The notes under the pieces: model-generated
The model's input: only the letters and a program-made list of their open reading frames with translations
What the model was told of the DNA's origin: nothing
The model's database searches: none
Made by a program: the position numbers and the translations under genes
Part shown: one piece after another, positions 1 to 5,741 of the stretch
How the letters are laid out: each line of letters opens with the position of its first letter
How positions within the stretch are numbered: the stretch's first letter is position 1
NCBI GenBank assembly: GCA_946480705.1
Contig: CAMLLF010000062.1
Location: 1 to 11,122 of the forward strand
Reading direction: 5' to 3'
DNA: 11,122 nucleotides
Origin: an uncultured Lysobacteraceae bacterium
GTDB lineage: Bacteria > Pseudomonadota > Gammaproteobacteria > Xanthomonadales > Rhodanobacteraceae

Positions 1-54
1 AAGAACGGCCGCCAGCGCGAACGCGCGGCGGGAAATGCGGAATCCCGACATCAT
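1..54 (-). CDS. N-terminus of a Tat-exported protein (partial, runs off left edge)
   Basis: Only the first 17-18 codons are in the window. From the ATG at 51 they read MSGFRISRRAFALAAVL; a second ATG lies directly upstream at 54. S-R-R-A-F at residues 7-11 followed by an Ala/Leu stretch matches the twin-arginine signal consensus (S/T-R-R-x-F), so the product is probably a folded, often cofactor-containing protein exported by the Tat system. A run of five G lies six bases before the first ATG and could serve as ribosome binding site. Nothing of the mature protein is visible, so no function can be given. It lies downstream of arginase on the same strand, but a gap of about 340 bp argues against tight coupling. 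Confidence 0.6.
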   Translation of the reverse strand, partial: MMSGFRISRRAFALAAVL

Positions 55-396
55 CGAAGCCCCCGGATTGGCCTGCAGCCGGCACGCGTTGCGGGCGGCA
101 CGGGTCCCTGTATCGGACACGCGGTACGTCTACGACGGCATGCGACGTGCGTCATCGACCGGCCTCCCTGCGCGGCTGTTCGGATGCGGACGTCGCGCCC
201 CACCAGTCTAAGCCGTATGGAATGACCGATGCCATCGGGGAACGTCAAAAAGAAATTCGACGCCCCCTTGAGGGAAACCCCAGATTGACGGGCTGGACAA
301 TACGCGCGCAGGTTGCCTCAAAGTGGCGATTGCGGACCACGCCGCATTCGCGACACTGTATACGCGCCGTCCTCGCGGCTTCGGACGCGAGCCGCT
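55..396. other. Intergenic region between arginase and the Tat-signal gene
   Basis: About 340 bp with no convincing gene. Reading frames here are short and rich in Arg and Cys. Reading on the minus strand from arginase, a weak 6-bp inverted repeat (CTCGCG/CGCGAG, 372-391, 8-nt loop) follows the arginase stop but has no T tract. An A-rich patch at 247-258 stands out in the otherwise G+C-rich DNA. On the minus strand it gives a T run and a TTGACG hexamer (248-243) that could be a -35 element for the left-edge gene, although no good -10 element lies 16-18 bases beyond it. Confidence 0.5.
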
Positions 397-1317
397 CTAT
401 TCGCGCATCAGCGTCGACTTGCCGAACAGGCTTTCGACGAGATCGACGGCGAGTTTCGCGGTCATGTTGCGCTTGTCGAACGCCGGATTGAGTTCGACGA
501 TGTCGAGCGAGCCGACGCGGCCGGTGTCGGCGATCATTTCCATGACGAGCTGCGCCTCGCGGTAGTTCGGGCCGCCGCGCACGCGCGTGCCGACGCCGGG
601 CGCGATCGCCGGATCGAGGAAGTCGACGTCGAAGCTCACATGCAGATGAGTGTCCGCGTCGACGCCTTCGAGCGCTTCCTCCATCGCGCGCTTGACGCCG
701 ATCTCGTCGATGTAGCGCATGTCGTAGATGTCGAGGCCGACGTCGCGCACGAGTTTCTTTTCGCCGGGATCGACCGAGCGGATGCCGATCTGGCGGATCT
801 CCTCGGGACGCAGCGCCGGTGCGCTGCCGCCGAGTTCGGTCAGCTCGCGCGGGCCGTAGCCGCAGAGGCAGGCGACCGGCATGCCGTGGACGTTGCCCGA
901 CGGCGTGATCACGTTGGTATTGAAGTCCGCATGCGCGTCGAGCCAGAGCACGCGCAGCTTCTTGCCGCGCTCGCCGCACCAGCGCGCGACGGCCGTGATC
1001 GAGCCCATGGCCAGGCAATGATCGCCGCCGAGCATGATCGGCAGGCGCCCCGCGGCGAGTTCGGCGTACACCGCGTCGAGCACGCTGCGGTTCCAGGCGA
1101 CGACTTCGGCCAGATGCCGGTAGCCCGCCTGCGGCGGCATCCACGGATTCATCGGTCCGATGAGGTTGCCGCGATCGACGACGTCGAGGCCGCGTTCCTG
1201 CAGCGCGTGCGAAATGCCGGCGACGCGCAGCGCTTCGGGCCCCATGGACGCGCCGCGATGGCCGGCGCCGATGTCGGTCGGCACGCCGATCAGGGAAACG
1301 GAGGAAGTGGAAGTCAT
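397..1317 (-). CDS. rocF: Arginase (ureohydrolase family)
   Basis: Predicted to hydrolyse L-arginine to ornithine and urea in the cytoplasm with a two-Mn(II) centre (EC 3.5.3.1). The 306 residues match the usual bacterial arginase length. All family metal-binding motifs are visible: GGDH (His100), DAHADFN (Asp127, His129, Asp131) and SFDVDFLDP (Asp230, Asp232). The substrate-side segment SGNVHGMP (140-147) and the late Glu275 in LDIVELNP are also present. The N-terminal GVPTDIGAGHRGASMGPEALR is typical of the RocF/arginase branch rather than agmatinase. I chose the ATG at 1317; an in-frame ATG four codons upstream (1329) is possible. The Hpt gene ends 131-143 bp upstream on the same strand, so read-through is possible, but the spacing suggests a separate start of transcription. 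No urease or ornithine-using gene is next to it. Confidence 0.93.
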   Translation of the reverse strand: MTSTSSVSLIGVPTDIGAGHRGASMGPEALRVAGISHALQERGLDVVDRGNLIGPMNPWMPPQAGYRHLAEVVAWNRSVLDAVYAELAAGRLPIMLGGDHCLAMGSITAVARWCGERGKKLRVLWLDAHADFNTNVITPSGNVHGMPVACLCGYGPRELTELGGSAPALRPEEIRQIGIRSVDPGEKKLVRDVGLDIYDMRYIDEIGVKRAMEEALEGVDADTHLHVSFDVDFLDPAIAPGVGTRVRGGPNYREAQLVMEMIADTGRVGSLDIVELNPAFDKRNMTAKLAVDLVESLFGKSTLMRE

Positions 1318-1460
1318 GCTCGGCCTCATGGCCGCCGCGCGAAAGCGGCGCGGCAGGCGGAAAAACCGCAAGGATACCGTCGCGCCGGGTGGCGCCGCCA
1401 GCAAGCTCAGGGGCAGTCCCCGCGCGTCTTTCCGGCCGTCGCCGGCCCGGCGCGATCGCC

Positions 1461-1811
1461 TTACGGAGGCGGCAGGTCCGCATCCGCCGCGGCATGCAGC
1501 GCGGCAATCAGCGCGCCGAACGGCACGGCGACCGAGGCGACCAGGTCCGCGGCCGCCGAAGGCTCGTCGATGCCGTCGCTGCGCAGCCACTCGCCGAGCC
1601 GCTGATCGACCGGACGTGCGAGGCCGCCGATCGCATCGAAGCCGTAGGCGGGCGCCGAGCCGCTGAGCTTGTGCACGAGCTGCTGCAGTTCGGCAATCGG
1701 CGCGCGCTCGTCGGGGCGTTGCTGCACGGCGTGCCAGCGTTCGATCAGGTCCTGTGCTTTCTGCGGCAGCGAACGCCAGTAGCGCAGGCGCAGTTCGTCG
1801 AGCTTGTCCAT
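1461..1811 (-). CDS. Small stand-alone Hpt (histidine phosphotransfer) protein
   Basis: A 116-residue, mostly helical cytoplasmic protein consisting of little more than one Hpt domain. The signature is LVHKLSGSAPAYGF at residues 45-58, matching the family pattern H-x-L-x-G-x-x-x-x-x-G; His47 is the predicted phospho-accepting residue. Hpt proteins shuttle phosphate between receiver domains in multistep phosphorelays. The ATG at 1811 is preceded by a GGGAAG Shine-Dalgarno motif, and the MDKLDELRLRYW start fits the helix preceding Hpt bundles. The open frame extends further upstream, but only as antisense to plus-strand genes. No kinase or receiver gene is adjacent; the nearest kinase is about 4 kb away on the other strand. 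A poor promoter match (TTTCGT, 16 bp, TACAAG at 1862-1835) lies just upstream. Some Hpt-like proteins have structural rather than phosphorelay roles, but the His is present here. Confidence 0.8.
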   Translation of the reverse strand: MDKLDELRLRYWRSLPQKAQDLIERWHAVQQRPDERAPIAELQQLVHKLSGSAPAYGFDAIGGLARPVDQRLGEWLRSDGIDEPSAAADLVASVAVPFGALIAALHAAADADLPPP

Positions 1812-1982
1812 GGCTTCCCGGCGACAATTGACCGCTTGTAACGTTTTTTGCGTTGGACGAAACCTACGCGTTTCACCGTGCCGCTGCCAGCGTCCTGGGC
1901 ACGATCGTGACATCTTTTCGCGACCGCGCCGTTCGTCGCGCGCAGTGGTAGTGTTTGCTCCCCTGCAGCACGGAGAACGGTC

Positions 1983-2681
1983 ATGAGTGGACTGGTCGAT
2001 GCGGTAATGGCGCAGATCGGCGACAACGAGATCGACGCGATCGCACAGCGATTCGGAATGAGTCCGGGGCAGGCGCAGGCGGCGATCGAACAGACGCTGC
2101 CGCTCATGGTCGGCGCGATGGCGAAGAACGCCTCGACGCCGCAAGGCGCCGACGCGCTGCACACCGCGCTCGGTGATCACGACGGCGCCGATCTCGGCGG
2201 ATTGCTCGGCGGTCTGTTCGGCGGCGGCGGCGGTGCCGGCGGCGGCCTCGGTTCTTTGGCCGAAGCCGTACTCGGTGGCATGGGCAGCAGCCCGCCGCCT
2301 TCGCCGCGCGGCGGCGGTATCGATACGGGGCTCGGCGGCGTCGGCGGCGCGATCCTCGGCCACATCTTCGGCAACCGTCGCGGTCAGGCCGAACAGGGCC
2401 TCGGCCAGACCACGGGACTCGGCGGCGCCAATGCGGGCCAGCTCATGGCCATGCTCGCGCCGATCGTCATGGCCGTGCTCGCGCGCATGAACCGCCAGCA
2501 GGGCCTCGGCCCCGGCGGCCTCACCGACATGCTCGGCGGCGAGACCCGCCGCACGCGCGAAGCCGGCGGCATCGGCGGCGGCCTGCTCGGCGCGGTGCTC
2601 GACCGCGACGGCGACGGCGATGTGGATTTGTCCGATTTGTTGAATGTGGGCGGCAGTGTGATCGCTGCCACGCGGCGTTGA
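1983..2681 (+). CDS. DUF937 (YidB-like) family protein with Asp-rich Ca-binding-like loop
   Basis: A 232-residue protein of the DUF937 family; E. coli YidB is a relative and its biochemical role is not established. The N-terminal 65 residues form a compact helical domain (GLVDAVMAQIGDNEIDAIAQRFGMS..., then TLPLMVGAMAKNA), the hallmark of the family. A Gly-rich linker follows (about 68-125, with GGLLGGLFGGGGGAGGG), then a second helical block with LMAMLAPIVMAVLARMN (154-170). The C-terminus holds DRDGDGDVDLSD (207-218), which has the spacing of an EF-hand/dockerin-type calcium loop (Asp207, 209, 211, 213, 215, 218). No signal peptide is evident. The ATG at 1983 is preceded by GGAGAA at good distance. 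It sits 19 bp upstream of the Kbp-like gene, so the two are probably cotranscribed. Confidence 0.82.
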   Translation: MSGLVDAVMAQIGDNEIDAIAQRFGMSPGQAQAAIEQTLPLMVGAMAKNASTPQGADALHTALGDHDGADLGGLLGGLFGGGGGAGGGLGSLAEAVLGGMGSSPPPSPRGGGIDTGLGGVGGAILGHIFGNRRGQAEQGLGQTTGLGGANAGQLMAMLAPIVMAVLARMNRQQGLGPGGLTDMLGGETRRTREAGGIGGGLLGAVLDRDGDGDVDLSDLLNVGGSVIAATRR

Positions 2682-2700
2682 CCAACCAAAGGAGCGGAAC

Positions 2701-3129
2701 ATGGGACTGTTCGATTTCATGAAAGACGCCGGCGCGAAGGTGCTGGACGCGGTCGCCAACCCGGCCAAGGCGCCCGGGCAGATCAAGGAACACATCGAGA
2801 AGGAGATCGGCGTCAAGGACGTCGACGTGCAGTGGGTCGACGGCACCGTCAAGATCAGCGGCGAAGCCGCGACGCAGGCCGACAAGGAGCGCCTGATCCT
2901 CGCCGCCGGCAACATCAAGGGCGTCGAGAAGATCGAGGACAGCATCAACGTCAAGGAGCCCGGCTCCGAGTCGCGCATGTATACGGTCAAGGCCGGCGAC
3001 ACGCTGAGCAAGATCGCCAAGCAGTTCTACGGCAATGCCGGCGAATACGAAAAGATCTTCGAAGCGAACAAGCCGCAGCTCAAGCATCCCGACAAGATCT
3101 ATCCGGGGCAGATGCTGCGGATTCCCTAA
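2701..3129 (+). CDS. kbp: Kbp/YgaU-like BON-LysM protein (potassium-binding protein)
   Basis: This 142-residue protein closely resembles E. coli Kbp (YgaU), a cytoplasmic K+-binding protein with a BON domain followed by LysM. Diagnostic stretches are MGLFDFMKDAGAKVLDAV at the start, the BON domain at about 25-85 (VDVQWVDGTVKISGEA, NIKGVEKIED) and LysM at 93-142 (YTVKAGDTLSKIAKQFYGNA, then KIFEANKP and the terminal PDKIYPGQMLRIP). There is no signal peptide, consistent with the intracellular location of Kbp despite the LysM domain. AGGAG lies seven bases before the ATG. It follows the DUF937 gene by 19 bp, and a perfect hairpin 48 bp after its stop probably ends the unit. By homology it may bind or sense K+ and act in envelope or osmotic stress. 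The family call is firm; K+ binding in this organism is inferred. Confidence 0.9.
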   Translation: MGLFDFMKDAGAKVLDAVANPAKAPGQIKEHIEKEIGVKDVDVQWVDGTVKISGEAATQADKERLILAAGNIKGVEKIEDSINVKEPGSESRMYTVKAGDTLSKIAKQFYGNAGEYEKIFEANKPQLKHPDKIYPGQMLRIP

Positions 3130-3177
3130 ACATCCACCCCACGGCTCCTGTGCCGTGCTGCTCTTCCCCACGACCCC

Positions 3178-3206
3178 GCCGAACGCTTGCGGTGCAAGCG
3201 TTCGGC
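3178..3206 (+). terminator. Perfect 13-bp hairpin after kbp (terminator-like)
   Basis: GCCGAACGCTTGC, a GGT loop and GCAAGCGTTCGGC form an uninterrupted 13-bp stem, 48 bp after the kbp stop and 200 bp before the next gene. The position fits a transcript end for the DUF937-kbp unit. No T tract follows (the next bases are CGCCCCCTT), so it may slow polymerase or protect the 3' end rather than be a standard intrinsic terminator. It could also be one copy of a dispersed palindromic repeat. Confidence 0.5.
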
Positions 3207-3353
3207 CGCCCCCTTGACGCAAGCGAGCTCCGACGGCGGTTCCGGCGTTCGAACCCTTCCTGGCGACGCGAAGCGCAGCGATGCCTTCACGACGATGTAC
3301 CGCCGCCCTCCTCCGCCATGCGTTCGCCGGAGGCGGCGACCTCGAAAGTGCGG

Positions 3354-3382
3354 TTCGCCTGCGGCTCGCCGCAACTTACGAT
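3354..3382 (+). promoter_or_regulatory. Weak candidate promoter for the PLP-enzyme gene
   Basis: TTCGCC (3354-3359) and TACGAT (3377-3382) are separated by 17 bp and match the sigma-70 hexamers at 3/6 and 4/6 positions. They lie in a locally A+T-richer patch just before the start codon, which would leave a leader of roughly 17 nt. Statistical support is slight in DNA of this composition. Confidence 0.22.
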
Positions 3383-3405
3383 CTTTTCTTTTTCCAGGTT
3401 CTCGC

Positions 3406-4365
3406 ATGTCCTACGAACCGCCCGCCCTTCTTGCGCTGCCGACGCGCGCCGACATCGACGCCGCGGCGGCGCGCATCCGCGACCATGTCCGCGTCACGCC
3501 GGCCCTGCGCGGCGGCACCGGCTTCGCCGGCGTCGATGCCGACATCACGCTGAAGCTCGAATGCCTGCAGCACAGCGGCTCGTTCAAGCCGCGCGGCGCG
3601 TTCAACCGCGTGCTGTCGCAGGTGGAGCTTCCCGACAGCGGGCTGATCGCGGCCTCGGGCGGCAATCACGGCGCCGCCGTCGCCTATGTCGCGCGCAAGC
3701 TCGGGCTGCGCGCTGAAATTTTCGTACCGGAAATCGCCGCGCCGGCGAAGATCGCGCGGCTGCGCGACTACGGCGCGACGCTGCGCGTCGGCGGCCGCGA
3801 CTACGCCGAAGCGCTCGCCGCAAGCCGCGAGCGTCAGCGCGCCACCGGCGCGCTCGAGATCCACGCGTACGACGCGTTCGAGGTCGTCGCCGGCCAGGGC
3901 ACGCTCGCGCGCGAACTCGAACGGCAGGCCGGTCCGCTCGACACGCTGCTCGTCGCCGTCGGCGGCGGCGGCCTCGTCGGCGGTATCGCCGCGTGGCATG
4001 CGCAGGGCACGCGCATCGTCGCGGTCGAACCCGAGCGCAGCCGCGCGCTCAATGCCGCACTCGAGCGCGGCGAGCCCTGCGACGTCGACGTCGGCGGCGT
4101 CGCCGCCGATTCGCTCGGCGCGCGCCGCATCGGCGCCATCGCGTTCGCGCTCGCGCAGTCGCGCAGCATCGCGAGCGTGCTCGTCGACGATGACGCGATC
4201 CTGCGCGCGCAGCGGCTGCTCTGGTCGGAACTGCGCATCGTCGCCGAACCCGGCGGCGCCACGGCGCTGGCTGCGCTCGTCGGCGGCGCGTATCGGCCGC
4301 ACGCCGGCGAGCGCGTCGGCGTCGTCGTCTGCGGCGCGAATACGGACCCTGGTCTCGTTTCGTAG
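3406..4365 (+). CDS. PLP-dependent threonine/serine dehydratase-family enzyme
   Basis: A 319-residue fold-type II PLP enzyme, of the family that includes threonine/serine ammonia-lyases and serine racemases. The Schiff-base lysine is Lys61 in SGSFKPRGAF (57-66). SGGNHG (84-89) contacts the cofactor/substrate carboxylate, the glycine loop VGGGGLVGG (185-193) holds the PLP phosphate, and EPGGA (281-285) and CGANTD (309-314) are conserved late motifs. No C-terminal ACT domain follows, so it is not the allosteric biosynthetic IlvA type. Catabolic deamination of Thr or Ser to a 2-oxo acid is likely, but the substrate cannot be fixed from sequence. I chose the ATG at 3406, where the family homology begins; the frame stays open upstream to 3187 but encodes Arg/Pro-rich filler. 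The ribosome site is weak (AGG). Convincing partner genes are absent. Confidence 0.87.
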   Translation: MSYEPPALLALPTRADIDAAAARIRDHVRVTPALRGGTGFAGVDADITLKLECLQHSGSFKPRGAFNRVLSQVELPDSGLIAASGGNHGAAVAYVARKLGLRAEIFVPEIAAPAKIARLRDYGATLRVGGRDYAEALAASRERQRATGALEIHAYDAFEVVAGQGTLARELERQAGPLDTLLVAVGGGGLVGGIAAWHAQGTRIVAVEPERSRALNAALERGEPCDVDVGGVAADSLGARRIGAIAFALAQSRSIASVLVDDDAILRAQRLLWSELRIVAEPGGATALAALVGGAYRPHAGERVGVVVCGANTDPGLVS

Positions 4366-4400
4366 CCGCATCGCGCGGAAGCGCCTGCGCCGCGTCGAGC

Positions 4401-4423
4401 GACGATTGCGACGATTGCGACGA
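4401..4423 (+). repeat. Short 9-bp tandem repeat (2.6 copies)
   Basis: GACGATTGC occurs twice head to tail (4401-4418) followed by GACGA. It lies in the 118-bp spacer between the PLP enzyme and the aldo/keto reductase, 60 bp before the latter start. It may be chance slippage or a pair of protein-binding sites spaced by about one helical turn. Confidence 0.5.
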
Positions 4424-4483
4424 ACGAGACTCACTCGGGCTGCGACGCGATAGCATCGACGACGCAGACACGCGAGGTGCTCC

Positions 4484-5401
4484 ATGGTCAACCTGACGCG
4501 CCGCGGCTTCGTCGCCGCACTGGGCAGCAGCCTCATCCTCATGCCGCCGCTTCACCGGGCCAATGCCGCCGACGCGCTGCAACGCGCGATTCCGCGCGAC
4601 GGCACGCCGCTGCCGGCCATCGGCCTCGGCACCTGGCAGGCATTCGACTTCGATGCCGGCGACGCGGCCGCGAACGCCGAAGGCGCGCAGACATTGCAAC
4701 GCCTGCTGCAGCAGCCGCGCAGCGTCATCGACACCTCGCCGATGTACGGCCGCGCCGAAGCGGCGCTCGGACGGCTGCTGAAACAGCACGATCCGAAGCA
4801 GCGGAGCTTCGTCGCGACCAAGGTCTGGACGCACGGCCGCAACGAAGGTCGCGCGCAGATCGAGCAGTCGTTCGAGCGGCTCGGCCGCGACGTGATCGAT
4901 CTGTATCAGGTCCACAACCTCGTCGACTACGCGACCCATCTGCCGACGCTGCAGGCGCTCAAGCGCGAGGGCCGCGTGCGCTACATCGGCGTCACGCACT
5001 ACACGAAGTCGGCCTATGCCGACCTGCTGAAAACGACCGACCTCGACGCGATCGATTTCATGCAGATCAACTATTCGCTGCTCGAGCGCGAGGCCGCCGA
5101 CGCGATCTTCCCGGCGGCTCGGCGGCACCGCGTCGGCGTTATCGTCAACCGGCCGTTTGCCGAAGGCGCCGTTTTCCGCAGGACCAACGGCAAACCGCTG
5201 CCGGACTGGGCCGCCGGGATCGGCTGTACGAGCTGGGCGCAATTCGCGCTGAAGTTCATCCTTGCCCAGCCCGCGGTGACCTGCGCGATACCCGGCACGC
5301 GCAACCCGACCTATCTCGCCGACAACCTACGCGCCGCGTCCGGTCCCGTGCCCGACGCCGACACGGCGCGGCGCATGGCGGCGTATTTCGATGCGCTGTA
5401 G
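4484..5401 (+). CDS. Tat-exported aldo/keto reductase
   Basis: A 305-residue NAD(P)H-dependent oxidoreductase of the aldo/keto reductase superfamily carrying a Tat signal peptide. The N-terminus has N-L-T-R-R-G-F-V-A-A-L (Tat motif, residues 3-13), a hydrophobic stretch, and a likely cleavage site after ANA (26-28). The reductase barrel starts near residue 37 (PRDGTPLPAIGLGTWQ). The catalytic tetrad is visible: Asp83 and Tyr88 in VIDTSPMYG, Lys113 in VATKVW and His144 in YQVHN. The C-terminal cofactor-binding segment AIPGTRNPTYLADNLRAA (268-285) is present. GAGG with a seven-base spacer precedes the ATG at 4484. It follows the PLP enzyme by 118 bp on the same strand and is probably a separate transcription unit. 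The physiological carbonyl substrate is unknown. Confidence 0.88.
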   Translation: MVNLTRRGFVAALGSSLILMPPLHRANAADALQRAIPRDGTPLPAIGLGTWQAFDFDAGDAAANAEGAQTLQRLLQQPRSVIDTSPMYGRAEAALGRLLKQHDPKQRSFVATKVWTHGRNEGRAQIEQSFERLGRDVIDLYQVHNLVDYATHLPTLQALKREGRVRYIGVTHYTKSAYADLLKTTDLDAIDFMQINYSLLEREAADAIFPAARRHRVGVIVNRPFAEGAVFRRTNGKPLPDWAAGIGCTSWAQFALKFILAQPAVTCAIPGTRNPTYLADNLRAASGPVPDADTARRMAAYFDAL

Positions 5402-5463
5402 CGTGGCTGCCGAGTCCGCCCCAGACCGGTAAAGCAGGAAACAGCGGTTGGCGATCGGCGACT

Positions 5464-5488
5464 GGCGAAGGCGGGCTCGCCGGTTGCC
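5464..5488 (+). terminator. Imperfect hairpin downstream of the aldo/keto reductase
   Basis: GGCGA and GGCG pair with CGCC and TTGCC around a GGCT loop, with a small asymmetric internal loop (A against GG) and one G-U pair. It begins 62 bp after the reductase stop. No T tract follows, so this is a weak candidate for a transcript end. Confidence 0.25.
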
Positions 5489-5549
5489 GCGCGCTCCGCC
5501 CCAGTCTCCTGTCGCTATCCTCGGCTTGTTCGCATTTCATCGGCCGCGA

Positions 5550-5579
5550 TTCACCGTCCGCCTTCGACAGTGCTAGATT
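5550..5579 (+). promoter_or_regulatory. Candidate promoter for the histidine kinase
   Basis: TTCACC (5550-5555), an 18-bp spacer and TAGATT (5574-5579) match sigma-70 hexamers at 4/6 positions each. TG one base before the second hexamer (TGCTAGATT) gives an extended -10 element, which can compensate for weak hexamers. Transcription would begin near 5586 and give a leader of about 155 nt before the kinase start. Confidence 0.35.
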
Positions 5580-5650
5580 CGGGCCGCGGCCTCGAAGCCG
5601 TCGGCATCTGTATAGGACGCGGCAAACGCGTCAACGGCACGAGGCTACGA

Positions 5651-5707
5651 ATGGATGCCGTGTACTCCGCCGACCGACGGATCGAACAGCCGGATGTCTA
5701 CCGGTAG
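5651..5707 (+). CDS. Possible 18-residue leader ORF upstream of the histidine kinase
   Basis: An ATG at 5651, preceded by GAGG at six bases, opens the frame MDAVYSADRRIEQPDVYR and ends at TAG 5705-5707. That is 34 bp before the kinase start and inside the predicted kinase leader. The ribosome site and position suit a leader peptide or upstream ORF, but the peptide has no recognisable codon bias or regulatory run of one amino acid. A second ATG overlaps at 5655 (ATGGATG) and is in frame with the kinase. It may well be chance. Confidence 0.2.
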   Translation: MDAVYSADRRIEQPDVYR

Positions 5708-5741
5708 CAGGCGATCTCAGGCGCAGTCCCGGAGCCAGATC

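Larger units (their letters stand above)
5402..5741. other. Intergenic region before the histidine kinase
   Basis: This 340-bp gap has no gene of convincing size. In order it holds a degenerate run of 7-base units ending in GGCG (GTTGGCG, ATCGGCG, ACTGGCG at 5447-5467), an imperfect hairpin after the reductase, a candidate promoter near 5550-5579, and an 18-codon open frame at 5651-5707. The GGCG-type iterations look like the simple degenerate intergenic repeats found in some G+C-rich gammaproteobacteria. Confidence 0.5.

Noticed and set aside
205..248. TTGACG and TAGACT hexamers on the minus strand as a promoter for the left-edge gene
   Set aside because: They are 32 bp apart, far from the 16-18 bp needed, and no acceptable -10 lies at the correct distance from TTGACG.
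372..391. CTCGCG/CGCGAG inverted repeat after arginase as terminator
   Set aside because: Only 6 bp with an 8-nt loop and no T tract; such repeats are frequent in DNA of this composition.
1358..1370. GCGG-AAAAA-CCGC hairpin between Hpt and arginase genes
   Set aside because: A 4-bp stem is too short; the A/T run forms the loop rather than a tail.
313..1605. Long plus-strand open frame (430 codons) opposite arginase
   Set aside because: Spans the arginase gene and part of the Hpt gene in antisense, is rich in Arg/Ala/His/Asp and has no motifs; the minus strand has full arginase metal-binding motifs.
3302..3337. Bulged hairpin (CCTCCG/CGGAGG with outer GCCG/CGGC) in the PLP-enzyme leader as riboswitch
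   Set aside because: No conserved riboswitch core is recognisable and G+C-rich spacers readily form such structures.
3187..3405. N-terminal extension of the PLP enzyme by 73 codons
   Set aside because: In frame and open, but the translation is Arg/Pro-rich, crosses the hairpin at 3178-3206 and lacks family similarity; the family N-terminus fits the ATG at 3406.
3376..5242. Long minus-strand open frames opposite the PLP enzyme and aldo/keto reductase
   Set aside because: Low-complexity Arg/Ala/Asp translations mirroring two well-supported plus-strand enzymes.
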